Positions 1-11,908 of a stretch of 64,000 nt of DNA are shown in pieces; position 1 is the first letter of the stretch; each line of letters opens with the position of its first letter. A program made the position numbers and the translations under genes. This DNA is from Ophioderma brevispina. Taxonomy: Eukaryota; Echinodermata; Ophiuroidea; Amphilepidida; Ophiodermatidae. The DNA is taken from positions 1 to 64,000 of the forward strand of contig JAMKCH010019918.1 of assembly GCA_023653785.1 (NCBI GenBank), given 5' to 3'. The notes under the pieces are model-generated. The model searched no databases and was not told where the DNA came from. It worked only from the letters and a program-made list of their open reading frames with translations.

Positions 1-591
1 CCACATTAATGGTGCATTCGGCCCTCTTCTCCAAGCAAGTTGGAATTTTTCCTTCTTTTGTTTTACATGTTTTAAAGCCAATATCAGTCGTCATTTTTTC
101 CAAATTCAAATGCCCATTTTGTTGGACTAGGTCTTGCTCTCTCATTTAACACTGCGCTTACAAAATTGCTGAGAGATTTAAAAAACGCCGGAGGGGCGGA
201 AAAAAGACGCAAAGGCCCGAAATATCTAATATATCGCAGAACATGACGTTACCCTCGTTTCCAAAAAAACTCCAGAAAGATATGGTTTTCAAACTATTCC
301 AAACTTTTTGTGGTGACTTTATATAAGGTAGGGTGGGGATGTTAACTGGGGCATGTTAGGTCCATTTATGTGGATGTGTGGGGCCCTGATTATAATTAAA
401 AGGGTTGATTTTGGGTGTTGAAAGCATTTGAGTTTCAAGTTCATCAGGAGGGCCCGCCAACAGGTCAAGTGTATATAAATATGAGCGTTTAATATGAAAC
501 ATTATCATCTAGGAAACCCGATCGGGGATACCTGAATTAAAAATCGCAAAATTTACTATATAATCTTAATTACTTTTCTTCCTGGCTACAG
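1..591. other. No gene recognised; possible splice acceptor at its end
   Basis: I see no coding signal or repeat in this stretch. Just before the receptor frame there is a pyrimidine-rich run followed by CAG at about 574-591, which has the look of a 3' splice site. If real, the receptor's 5' exon lies outside or upstream in this stretch. This is inference from a short motif. Confidence 0.3.
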
Positions 592-623
592 AATCCAAAA
601 GACATGGAGAGAAAATGATTACA

Positions 624-1600
624 ATGATGGAAGGAAACTCCATCTCCATCAAACCAGCGCAGTCTATTGTCAACGCAAGTCTTTGTCAAAATACCACGAC
701 GTCCTTCATGGCCAAGCTACTTGTCTTACTATTTGATACTCTCGGTTGAAGGGCAATGGTTTTGTTATTTGTTATACTCAGACGTCGCTATTTGCACAAC
801 ATAACCAACCTCCTGGTTGTAAAATTTGACATATCACATGAGAGTTATGCCTCTTTGTAAGCCCGGTACCATTCTTCGTTGAGGCGATCCTGCAGCCCTG
901 TTGGCAGTTCGGCACTGTAATATGTACAACTAGTGTGATGCAAATGTGGGTTGTTTTTCATTCTGTTTGTATGTTTACCCACTAACCCGCTTTTAGCTGG
1001 TGAGCGTACTGTGTCGTCACTTCACGCGCGGGATTCCGCAGCAAGTCCTGCGCCTTGGGGACCATCTGGGTTCTTGCAGTCTTGTTGGATCTTCCTGATT
1101 AGTACAGATCACATGCCCTATGAAGGTGTGTGTACTAATGGGTTAGATCGGAAGATCAATTATGCAAAAGCGTACACGACGTGTCACGTGATCATTACAT
1201 TCGTCATTCCACTAGCCACTATCGCGTTCGTCTATATTCCGAATGGCTCGATTCTTTGATGCATACAAGGCCCACAATGTCATCAGAGTGCATTGCCAGA
1301 AATAAAGGTGTTCGTAAACGTCGTCGACTTGCGCCATTGTCGTAGCATTAGTGTTTGATATTCCCCCTCCTTCTTCTGGACACCATTTCATACCGTCAAT
1401 TTGTTAGCAGTCTATGGAGCATTCCGGCAGATCCTTGGGCACATCCACAGAAATTCTATCTTCGCGTATTACATGTTAATCTACATCTACCTATTCCTGA
1501 ATCCACTGGTCGTCTTTTTCATGAGTTCAAACCTCAGCCCGAGAGCTCATCAGCTGTAGACGCGCTACCTTTCAAGAGAAAAATCAAGAGATGGCAGTGA
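624..1600 (+). pseudogene. Class A (rhodopsin-family) G-protein-coupled receptor, frame broken
   Basis: A plasma-membrane peptide- or small-ligand-type receptor is readable if one changes frame about seven times. In order: a start at 624 (MMEGNS) with N-glycosylation sites NAS and NTT; TM1 and the first loop ending VILRRRYLHN; TM2 ITNLLVV; a TM3 block from 878 with WQFG and a Cys, then LAGER at 993, the DRY-type motif with its Tyr lost to a one-base slip; TM4 IWVLAVLLDLP at about 1062-1094; TM5 FVIPLATIAFVYI at about 1198-1239; a basic third loop RNKGVRKRRRLA; TM6 FWTPFHTVNLLAVYG from 1374; TM7 FLNPLVVFF, where the usual NPxxY Tyr is Phe. The basic tail ends at a stop at 1598-1600. The order and spacing of all seven segments are right and no intron is needed. 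The breaks could be pseudogene decay or sequencing indels. The exact subfamily is not clear; it resembles neuropeptide receptors in general. Confidence 0.8.
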
Positions 1601-1684
1601 ATGGATATTTCAGACGTAGACCTGGAACTCCGCAACCGATAATGAGGAGCAAAATGACCCACCAGATGCAAGTTTAACTTAATT

Positions 1685-1690
1685 AATAAA
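1685..1690 (+). promoter_or_regulatory. Polyadenylation signal AATAAA after the receptor
   Basis: AATAAA lies about 85 bases after the likely stop of the receptor frame. Its position fits a normal 3' end for that transcript, though the hexamer is common by chance in AT-rich DNA. Confidence 0.4.
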
Positions 1691-1699
1691 ACAGTGAGA

Positions 1700-2705
1700 A
1701 TTTAAAAAAAGGATTGATACTATCAAGCGTCTGAATGTGGTGTTGTGTATCACGAATTTTCTATTAAATTTTGTCAACGGGAGATTTGAGCCGTCCATAT
1801 ATGGGTCATTTGTAGTTATGTATATTGATTAGACCCATCAATATAATTACCTGTTTTGTGCTACAGAAATGCCTTGAAAGTGAAGACCCAAAATGGGTTG
1901 TTTTTATTTGCTCATATGTCAATATAAAAATATGGCTGAATTTAGTATTTGTACTATATGAAATTCGAATAATTGTTCATCCATTTTCTGTACCCAAAGT
2001 TAAAGATATCAGATAGTCCTTCAGGTGGGGGTAATGTTTTTTGATGGAAAAGCTTTACACAATGCGCCAATAAGGATTTTCAAATTTTTCTTGTGGCACG
2101 TGTGTTTTTTGAAATTTCTTGTTGCACCGTTAAAAGGCCCATGGTCGGTCGCTAATAACCTCGTACCAGAACCTGAGATTTGACGGAAGTGGACTAATAT
2201 TTTTGGTATCTGAAGTAAAGATACTATATTTCTCATAACTGTGAAAGCTTAGGGCTAACAAATGGCTAAAGGATGTTTGGTGTGGTGTGTGTGTGTTTAT
2301 CTGAATGGGGAGAAATCCCAATATTAATTTGACAAAGTACTTATGGGGATTACAAAATCACGTTTTTTAGCTCTCACATAAAAACGGTTTTGAACTATAC
2401 GGCGCGGTATAATTTCCCAGATGAGTTGTTTGTTGGTGAAGGCCCATCTATCAATATGAAATTTATATACTAAATCGAGGTTATCCCCTTTATAACACTT
2501 ACTGTAACTTTCCATTTCCAGATATTGGAATGGTTGTGGCGCTTAGGGAACGATAATATATACAGGGGAAAGTTGGGGCTTTCAGTTATCCTGCGGTAAA
2601 TTTCTTGGGACATCCGATTTGTGTGTATATATTGATCTATTTGTCTTGTAATATAATAGGAAAACGAATATTGACTCTATATTTGATATCTTCATATTTA
2701 ACAAG
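1700..2705. other. No gene recognised
   Basis: AT-rich sequence with only short chance open frames on both strands. I see no repeat or motif worth naming. Confidence 0.4.
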
Positions 2706-2876
2706 AGGGAATGAACCTGCGCCACTTTGTTGAGGCATTAATGAATCCCCATACAAACCTGTGCAGCCTGTTAAAGGTTGATGGTGAATCCCCCATAGAA
2801 CCTGTGCAACCTTGTTGGTTAAGGTCCTTGTGTGAATCCCCTGATAGACCCTTGTAAACCGGTTAATAAGGGTGGC
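2706..2876. repeat. Minisatellite of about 47 bp, 3 to 4 units
   Basis: The unit contains TGAATCCCC followed by ATAGAACCTGTGCAACC and a GTTAA segment. Clear units start near 2741, 2785 and 2832, with a more decayed one before them. Units differ by substitutions and small indels. Confidence 0.7.
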
Positions 2877-3073
2877 TTCAAAATGAACCTCCGGTTGCGT
2901 GCCAGGAGCCTAGTACATCTAGGAACACCACGGCCCCTCTACAGTGATCGAGCTATGGAATGCACGGTGCGTGTCGGTGGCTATAGGCACTTCGGGAGGC
3001 GGAGGGTGCTTATCGAGGACAATTCCACCTGATTTATTTTCGGTTGGAACAGGTTTCTCTTGTTAAACCGCTA

Positions 3074-4170
3074 CAGGGTGAGTCAAAAAAGATTTCACCG
3101 ATTTCAGAAAATATTAAAAAGATTTAACAAGTTTAAAAATTGTTTTTATACACGAAAACAATTAGCTCATATATTACATCCTTCATTGTAAAGAAATCTG
3201 AAGTTTACCTTTTCGCATATTGGAGTATGGTAAAATTGCGGAAAAGGCCGCACCAAAAAACCATATGACCCTGTGTACAATTCTCACGGCCACAGCAGCA
3301 AAAGCCATTGAGTTACTGTCATTATAAATGCTTAATAACTTTGGGATTTTTGTTCTAAGTAAACATTATAATCAGTTTAGAACTGTATGATAATATTGTT
3401 TCCTTAACAATAGTTAATGACAGTAGCGTAACAGGGACAGGGAGGGGAAGGGGAGCACTGTCCACTCCCATAGGGCCTTACCAGACGCAAAAACTTAAGC
3501 TAGCGGTAATTTTTAATTTAAAAAACAGGAAAGTGGGAACGGACAAGCGAAAAGGAAGGAGAAAAGAGAGGAAGGGAGAGGAAAGATTGAGATGCAAAGG
3601 TAAGGCAGAGGGGGACGTTCAATGTCTGTATGTCCAAAGTATTGATTCCACAAAGTAACCCCCCTCCCCCATTACCACGGAAAAAAGCTTAAGCTAGTCG
3701 GCGGAAAAGTGGGTCAACCGCTGTATTGAACCGGGATAAATATTTGCATTCAGTTTCGGTGAACGATATGGAAACATTTCGAACATGTATTGAAGTAATG
3801 CTTCAAAATTTGGGTGTAGATTCCATGATTTGTTATGATTTAAGAATAATGAAATAGTTGACATTTTCTTGATGAAGGTGTACACAAAGGTATCAAAGCA
3901 AGCAAAGAATGTCATAATGTACATGTGTAGACTCATCAAAAGTCCCTTGGGCCAAATGCCACATACGTGATTACGTGGACAGAGTGAAAAATGGGTACCT
4001 ATCTTTAAGTTAGAATAACTTCGCAATGCAAAGTTCAAAAATCAAATCAAAATTCTCTAGTAGGTGAAATGATCTTCTAGTTTTATTGTGATAATCGGTA
4101 TCTTTGGTCGATTGTTCACTGACGTAGAAAAATTCAAACAAAACGGTGTAAATCTTTTTGACTCACCCTG
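3074..4170. mobile_element. TA-flanked DNA transposon with CAGGGTG ends, copy 1
   Basis: The left end reads CAGGGTGAGTCAAAAAAGAT and the right end is its inverse complement, each bordered by TA (3072-3073 and 4171-4172). Ends of this kind with TA target duplication are typical of the IS630-Tc1-mariner superfamily. No intact transposase is visible; a 114-codon open frame on the reverse strand (3694-4038) has no motif I recognise, so this is probably a non-autonomous copy. It matches the element at 17466-18401 in several blocks, including the part around 3775-4050, but carries an extra segment at 3504-3687. Confidence 0.85.
3494..3697. mobile_element. Purine-rich insertion inside transposon copy 1
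   Basis: A segment of about 194 bases is bordered by the direct repeat CTTAAGCTAG (3494-3503 and 3688-3697). It is missing from the other copy of the host transposon. The borders could be a 10 bp target duplication, so it may be a nested insertion, but it has no terminal inverted repeats that I can see. Confidence 0.4.
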
Positions 4171-4185
4171 TATAACCGGCGGGTG

Positions 4186-4872
4186 AGTTGAAGCCAACAC
4201 TTAGGACTCATTACATACTCCAGTCGCAACGAGCGATTTTTGCGCTGTGAGCATGAGTCGTAAACACTTGATTTTGGTCAAAATTCGTTATTGCGCACGC
4301 AAATGCTCGCTGCAAACTGGGGAAGTACGGGACTTACAATCATCTCAACTTTGGGAATATTGAGCATTTTAGATGGCATATCTTGTAGTTGCGTGACTAT
4401 TGTAAATTAACCCGAATATTTTAGATTTCATTTTTGAACTGTCACCTAAAAACATGTCTAGATCTCTTAGCATAGCAATTCACATGCATTTCCCATGTCA
4501 AAAAACTCCTTGCCTGAAGTTGTGAAGGACATTATAAATTATTAATGATACCAAAATTTCATTTCTGGATTGTTCCGTATTTATTTGAGTTACCAATTAT
4601 CTGAATGTATTTAAAGTATTAATTATTGCAAGAAACGCTCGGCGTTCGATGGGTGGAAAGGTTTTAACATAACCACACACAAATATATTTAAAAATCTCT
4701 GAGTTCAATATGCATCTCACTTGGTCTTTTCTAAAAGTTTTAAAGCCATGATACACTACCAGTCGCATCTTAATGCGAGTGGCGTGCACATCAAGAAATG
4801 TGCCTAAGATCAAATTGTTCCGCAGGCTCACACGCAGAAATCGCGTGCTGCGAATGGAAGTACTATATCATG
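4186..4872. repeat. Two related short foldback-like repeats
   Basis: The segment 4746-4872 is bounded by CCATGATA and TATCATGG and has loosely inverted arms, each with a CAGTCGCA-like block. A related block at about 4200-4335 shares the TACTTCC, GCAG and ATTTNTGCG pieces when read on the reverse strand. They look like two decayed copies of one small MITE-like sequence. Confidence 0.35.
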
Positions 4873-5990
4873 GGCGTAAGGGTTTATTACAATTCTTCTG
4901 ATTTTAGTTTTGAAAAACGTGAGTGCGAGTTTTGTAAATGTGAAATCACCCCCTAATGCCCCCTTTTACCTTCGTCACACATTTCAGTACTTGATGAATG
5001 AGAGCATTCCATCATGGATGTTTTGAGTTGAATACCATGCTGTTCATTGAGAAGCATTGTGAGCTTATTTGTGGTTCGCCAGAAAGCAGTGGCGGGATTG
5101 TTTTTCTAAAGCCAATATGCAGCGATTTTTCCAAATGTATATTACAAACAGCTGCCCCTATTTGGGCTCAAAGTGCATTTTGGCACTGTTGTGTTGGAAA
5201 ATTGTTCTGAAAGATTCCTATAAGTGGCTAAGCGTAACGCGCCCTATTTGTCAAGGAGTAAGATTATGATTTTATGCTTTGTTACTAATTAAAAGTCGGG
5301 ATCCGAATTTTTTAGGCGCAGAAACCGTCGTAAATGGCATCATCGGGACCGCATTAAAATGTTTAAGTGCCTGTTTTTCACAATGGCAGTAATATAGGTT
5401 TGTTGTATGATTGACCTCCTAAATATTTAGCAATTTAGAGACAACAAAAGGGCATTTGATTGTGGAAAAAATGAATGATAGTGGCTTTAGGGGAAATAGG
5501 TCACGTCAGCAGCCTTAAGGTGGGCCCCTTTAGTGTCAAGAATGCAACGCAATATCGCACTTTAGGGCATAAGGTGTGTCCGGAGGGTGGGCCTGAATGC
5601 AACATTTATGGGTGTGGGGCATGTGTCAGCAGCTGCTGGACACTGATGACTCTTAATTCCGCAATATGGCAGAATGTGGATTAATAGAAACAAAAAAAAA
5701 AAAAAATGACATTGTGCGAATTAGGCTACTTTGATTAAGAGCCATCAGGATAGTTTTGTCGGTCTTGCCTAGAAATTGTTAAAAACCAAACTTCAAAAAT
5801 TTGTTTTCAAATTATCATAAAATTGTCTTCTGCCACACCCATTTTTGGACTCTCAAAAGTAGTTAGAGCATGTGTGTATCCAACCCTGTTGTGTCGTCTG
5901 CAAGCATGCAGAAGGCACTCGGGATTACTTGGTGTTGGCTGTATGTGTGTTTGTGTGTATCGTGAGTCAAAAGTTAACCCTTAATAATTG
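4873..5990. other. No gene recognised
   Basis: Short overlapping open frames only. A 14-base A run near 5692 and some GT-rich tracts near 5940 are the only simple-sequence features. Confidence 0.4.
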
Positions 5991-5994
5991 CAGA

Positions 5995-6320
5995 CTTATT
6001 GCGTTGCGTATGAGTCCGTACGGGCTACGGTGAGGTAACCTTGGTGGAAAGGAGGGGCGGGGTGGCGGGGTGGGGGGGTGGTGACTCAAGTGACCTTGGT
6101 GAACTCAATTGGTGCCTTTGGCCGGTCAAAATTTAACATTAATCTATTTGGCAGCTTATGAGTTCCGAAGAGCTACAAGGATGTAGCTTGGTGGAAGGTA
6201 GGGGTTCGGATGGGGCTGGGGTGGGCCCAGTTTGTTGGCGGTGACATGTTGGTTGGACCTCATGTGGACCCTGAGAGACCTCATTGGTGACCTTGGCCCA
6301 TAAACAACCGCGAAGGCTGA
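5995..6320 (+). repeat. Dispersed repeat family, two tandem copies with a G-rich core
   Basis: Two blocks (about 5995-6130 and 6145-6320) share a TATGAGT-CCG start, a GGTGGAAAGGAGGGG core and a GGTGACNNNNGTGACCTTGG-like tail. A third copy lies on the reverse strand at 60341-60475. The first copy holds a G-rich tract at about 6050-6083 with four or more G runs. I do not recognise the family. Confidence 0.6.
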
Positions 6321-8560
6321 TGATTTTTGATAATGACTGGACGAGACGTGCAATGTATTGTGCCTATGCACAATTGCAACTTTTCACTTGGGAATATTTA
6401 GGATATGAGGAGAGAAGAGAAACATTTAATTTGGGGGCTAAATCTTTTTAAAAATTATCATTTTAATCACCGATTTGACCCTGTACTGTAAGAAGATTTA
6501 CTTGTGAATTCTACTATGCAGCGACCATATGCAATTATTAATAATACCTCGAACGAAATATACGGGAAAGGACTGCATACTCGTTTTCCCGCCAACGCCT
6601 GGCCCCAAATTGAGCTTCCAGGCATTCGCTGTAAAATTTTACGCGTAATTGTAGTCATGTGGTCTAAGCAAGGGGCCAGTTGAAATCCCATCAAAAAAAC
6701 CATAGTTCTCGTTTCGTACCGTTGCTGTGGGCGACATTTTGAATATTGCAAGGAATAATTATTAGTTGGGTGCTTGTATGTATATACACTAGCATAATGT
6801 CAATTCGATACAACAAATCCCGCCACATAAAATATCACATGTGGGTGGATGTTGTGGTGCTATGGGTGGGTAAATTTTGTCCTACCATTGGCCACACAAC
6901 GATGAATTGACACCATTCAGTCGTATTGATTTCCATAAACCGCCTCAATGAATACATCTTTTCACCTAAGCGCGCATTGCATATGACAGACAGACAGAAA
7001 TAAAGAGTATCTGAGCACATGATCCAGGACACTTGTATTACAAACCTGGCCAACCTTAACACATTACATTAATTTTGTATCACTACCACGATTAGTTGTA
7101 TAGCAAGGCGGCACCCCCAGTATGTGGAAAGAAGCGAGGGACAGCCATGCTTCTATGTTGGTACTCTATTGTTGTGTCTTTGGGGTCGGCCAAAACATGG
7201 CGAGAGGTGTTGTATTTCTAAAGATTACGTAACGTTGTGCCTCTCCTATATCTAGAACCTCTTTGGTTATAAGTTAAAATTTGATCACAATAACCTTATC
7301 CATATGCAAGCGGCTGAACATTTTGTTGCTCATTAGATGGTACAATTGTAGAGCTGTGAGTGAAACATCTTAAAAAAAGACATACCAAAGTGATCGTACA
7401 TTTTTGGTATTAGCAGCTTATAGAGTCGTTCATGGCATGTGGCTCATGGCGTTTCAAGGTGGGCACTGCGTAAAAATATGCCTTAGATAGTGAGGTGAAA
7501 GGCTGTTAGATATCTTATAGGAATCCCATCCCCTACAAAATGAAAAATTTGCTTGAGGCTTATATGTTGTCAAGGATTCCAGAAATACAGTTCTTAGCCC
7601 AATATAACAGTGTTTTAGGGAGTACGCAACATACATGATAGTTGTAAAACTTATTGTGTTTGTAAAAGGTGTTATTTTAAAACACACTGAATTCAATCTA
7701 TCGTGGGCAACAGCTTTTTAAGTAGTGCAGATTTGTTACCTCTAAGTACAAGTTCCTAGATAGAGACTTCTGCAGAAATGTTTTGCTACGTTTTTCCACA
7801 AAATGCCATTAGATGTACTAATGAAAGTCATGGGGAGGCGTGGGCGATGCAATAAAGTCAAATAGGTGAGCCTGTAAATAAAGTGTTGATTTATAGTATG
7901 TAGTTGGAAGATAATTGTTGGAATCTTTTTTAAAGAGATGCTTTTTGGTTTTAAAAGCAACATGATCCCTGTGTCGTCAATTTTCATGAATGTCTTGTGC
8001 CTGACTCACGCTGCACGCATGCTCATTAAAAAGCAATTAGTGGATATGATTAATATTTTTAAGCCTATTACTTGCACTCTTGTTGCTCTGCGCTGATGCA
8101 TACCTAATTAACATACAAATTGTGTATAAGTGGCGGTTAATATTTATTACAAAAATCATTCTTTCCTGATACAAAAATATCGCTCCCATAGTCACATCTC
8201 CACCTATTCACTGGCCTGGTCAAAACGCTTTTTTTTATGGACCTATGATTTAAGATCACAATGGTCTCACTTTATTATTGTCAGTATGTCCTACATGCGA
8301 CTAATGTAAATCAGGAGGTCTATTTAAAGACTAGGTGGTTATTTTCTTATAATATACTATTTTAGTTATTAGTTGGCACTAAATAAGCCCTCGAGGATAA
8401 CCTGACCAGCAGTGCATGCCACGGTCAAATAAATTAGCTGAAACGATGTAGTCATGCATTGTCCTGCTAGTAAGTCGGATGTCAGTATCAGAATTAAAGA
8501 TTCTGTGTATTAGAACAGTCAAACAAGTTCATATTTGTCATCTATGTTAGGGAACCCTCG
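6321..8560. other. No gene recognised
   Basis: The longest open frames are under 100 codons, overlap on opposite strands and show no known motif. Confidence 0.4.
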
Positions 8561-8566
8561 CTATAA

Positions 8567-8670
8567 AAACCTTATAGTTCTTCAAGAACTTTAAGGTTTA
8601 GAATAGAAACCATTCATGGTTTTGTTGTGTTAACGTTATTAGCTTAGAGAACCAGTGATAGTTCTTTGAC
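8567..8670. repeat. Cluster of short hairpins
   Basis: At 8567-8599 two 16-base arms (AAACCTTATAGTTCTT and its inverse complement with one mismatch) flank a single base. Two weaker palindromes follow: AAACCATTCATGGTTT near 8608 and a GAACC-AGTTC pair near 8650. Three hairpins in about 100 bases suggests the core of a small foldback element. Confidence 0.55.
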
Positions 8671-8699
8671 ACCTCTGTTGAGGAAAGAGTTACCACATA

Positions 8700-11604
8700 T
8701 AACACAAATTTAAAGGTTGCACGAGGAGATTTCAACATAACGGTGTTCTTAAAACTGGAAAAAATATAATTTGTGCATTTAAGGTAACGCTTTTATATCA
8801 AAAATATCCCATTGAATTTAATTAAGCTGAGTATAATTTCTTTGTAGTACAAAAAGTGGATAAATTCTCATTTTGTTAACTGAGGAGCAAATAATAATTC
8901 AAGTTAGGATTTTATAAGTTGAATATAAGTAAATCAAAAATCACCTTTTGCTTTCACTTAAGCATATACAAAGGTAAGAACTCTACGAATGGTCTTACCC
9001 ATTTATGTGAAAATCACTACATAAGACACAATTTATGGATGCCCAAAGTCTCTCGTTGACCTTTAAGGTTTCTAAGTTCGAATCTGTTTTTTTTTTGTGA
9101 GTGTCTTAGACTATGAGGAGAATATATAAGACAAGCGAGAGAAATTTGGAAAAGTATACAGGTTGGAATGGGTGTGTGCATTTATATTCATCCCGTAAAT
9201 GGATGTACTATCTTCGATTATCAAACAAATATGAGAAAACGCATAGAAAGGAAACTTCGATTGATAATTACTGCGGAAATTATTTGCTTCTTTTATTGGC
9301 TCGTATAATATAATGTATAGAAAAATGACCACGTCTTTTTGTAAGGAGAAGAACTTAAGGTTGTATTATCCGGGAGAGAAGGATGCGTTACAGACTGAAA
9401 CAAAAACGAAAATAATACACAGTCAGGGCTTTCACTCTGCCGCTTTTTATACATTATATAAATATGGACATGGACGTTTGCCATGTATGTCTCATTATTT
9501 TTTTTTCTCAGAGTGGGTTAAAGCTCTTGGTTCGTGAAGCAATCTTTAATCATCATAGATTGATAATTGGATAGGTACCGAGTATTGCTTGTTTGTCTGA
9601 ATATACGTGATGGCTCAGTGCATCCGGGCAAAAGGATCTTGAAGGAAGGGTAAGCTGCTCTCATATTGTATTATGTTGTTGGTTTGTTGGTTTGTTTTGT
9701 CATGTTTTTTTTTTAATTGGAACTTCGGCATACACCCGGGGCAGACGATATCCACGGAATGTTAAATTTTATTGGCAATCGTTTGCGGTTTTAGGTTTGC
9801 CAGTACTAGGTGGTGGCAATTTAGACATTTATGCAAGATGTGGGTTGTGTACGTGGAGTGTATAGAATTGTTTTGCTCACAGATTGATCAGTCCTCGCAC
9901 AAGCATTTTAGGTCACGTGCATTTCCCGGTGTATGCACTATCCACAGCATATACTACAAATTTCCTTAAAGTAGCTGAATTGATGGATTTGAGCATTGCA
10001 TGAGCACTAAACAGTGTTACATCAAGTAATATTATAATAGCATCTAGAAGGCCCTAGTACAAGTGGAAGTCAGTTTGGTCATTTCCATTACCCGAAACCT
10101 TCATTTCAGTCAAAAGATCTTAGTTTTTAATAAAAAAAAACTTTGGGGCATGAGAAAATCATACGATAATGGGATCAGATGAAGGGTTTGACAATATTGT
10201 TGCATAATCTCTATGTGTATTTAGTGCTGTCAGTGTAATTTAAACCGAGCCATTGTCAATTAAAACCACTCGGGAGTGGTTTATTACAAAATTAATTGAT
10301 TACAACACCGGAAAACTGTTTTGAATCTGGATCTACCTTTGAATACAGTTGGTAAAACTTGGTGGTTATCCTGATGATTTTTACCATAAAGAAAATTATT
10401 ACTATAATATCCATAAGAAATTAGTTTATTTTTAATGTGATTAATCAATTCCTTCATTATAGATTCCAAGATGGCTTCCGAAGATGAAGATGGCTATTAA
10501 GTGATATACTATATCTAACCTAGAGATGCAATGGTTGTGTTATTCTCATACTTTGTAGGTCATCAGATCAAGTTTAAAATATTAGGTAATCAGAGTAATC
10601 GATGTATGTGGATGCCATCCTAGATGGGTGTCCAATATGGCTGTGGCAATATGGCACTATTGTTAAATGCGAAAAATATGCATAACTAATATACACTCAT
10701 AGTATAGAGATATGTATCTCTTGTTTTGATATGTTTTAGGGTACACATTGCATTCACTTGGGAGAATTTTATATATAACGCATCAATGACACCTAAAAAT
10801 GGTTCTCTGGGATTTTTGGTGTAGTGAGCAGGAAAACTAAAAAACCTATACTGAAACTTAACTTGCTGACATTGGCAGTCATGTTGGAGGCCCTAGGTTG
10901 CCCTCTTGTAAATATCAATCCATTTTATTATCTTTATGTATTTAAAATGATCTGAATGAGTATTATAGTGATGTGCACAAATATTACAGCTCTCGACTAG
11001 ATGTAGTAATGAATTGATTAGCCATCATGAATGGTTTCTTGATTTTGGGTGATTACCAAATTATTCAAATGCTAGCCGTAATGGTCTCGATATTATTGAT
11101 TTGCTAAAACATTATGGATATATACCAAGTTATAATATACGGGTAAAATTAGTTAACCATCAGCCGCTTAATCTTATATGGCCACCATATTGAATCTTAA
11201 TTAAAGGTTGACTGAATAATAATGGTCGCAAATGGGTGTTTGTGTTGACCGGATAGGACACAAAAAATACACTTGTGAACCCGATTAAACAGATGAATTG
11301 TCAATGTTGTGTTGGCCATTTGATAATGTGGGTTGTCTTCGAAATGTTCAGAAAAATGCCTCCAAGTTTCTAGTCTGCACCAATCCGGATTAAGATAGCA
11401 GGTGAAAAATTGATCTAGAAACGTTGAAAACCTTGTTAGAGTAATAATGTCTCTGTAGTAGGAAAAAATTGTGATGACACCGCCAAAATGTGATTGGTAG
11501 GTTATGGTTTAGTGTAGATCTAGGAGCAATTTCCCCCTAACCCCAGGCCAGGGTTCGCTCCGTGATTTTAAAGTGCATTTTGAAAGCAGTTAAGAGACGT
11601 TGGA
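8700..11604. other. No gene recognised
   Basis: AT-rich sequence with no coding signal, no matched ends and no clear repeat that I could find. Confidence 0.4.
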
Positions 11605-11908
11605 TATAAGGCCAAGAAAAAAAAGGTTTGTCTCAAAATGACTCCGCGGCGAATTTAAAATGTCTTTTAGCTTCATTTTTTGTAGGTTTTTACTCAACTT
11701 GAAAGATTTTTTAAAAAATATCAGGAAAACGTGGAAAATTCTGCTGCGAAAGCTGCCGAAATAAAAAATTGAAAAAGTGGGCCATAAAATGCAATATTTT
11801 TTTTTAATCCCGCATTTCGATTAGCATTGTTGACTTTAAAAAAAGCGCATTTCGCATTTGCATTTTTCCCATGTTTCTGAGACAAACTTGTTTTTTTTGG
11901 GCCTTATA
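11605..11908. mobile_element. MITE with TATAAGGCC ends
   Basis: The left end reads TATAAGGCCAAGAAAAAAAA then GGTTTGTCTCA; the right end is the inverse (TGAGACAAACTTG, a T run, GGGCCTTATA). The arms match for about 35 bases with one or two length differences in the homopolymer. Total length is 304 bases with no coding capacity. The outer TA may be a target duplication, which would place it with the Tc1-mariner group, but the superfamily is not settled. Confidence 0.8.

Noticed and set aside
3694..4038. A 114-codon frame as a transposase
   Set aside because: No catalytic motif of the mariner type and the frame is not kept in the second copy.
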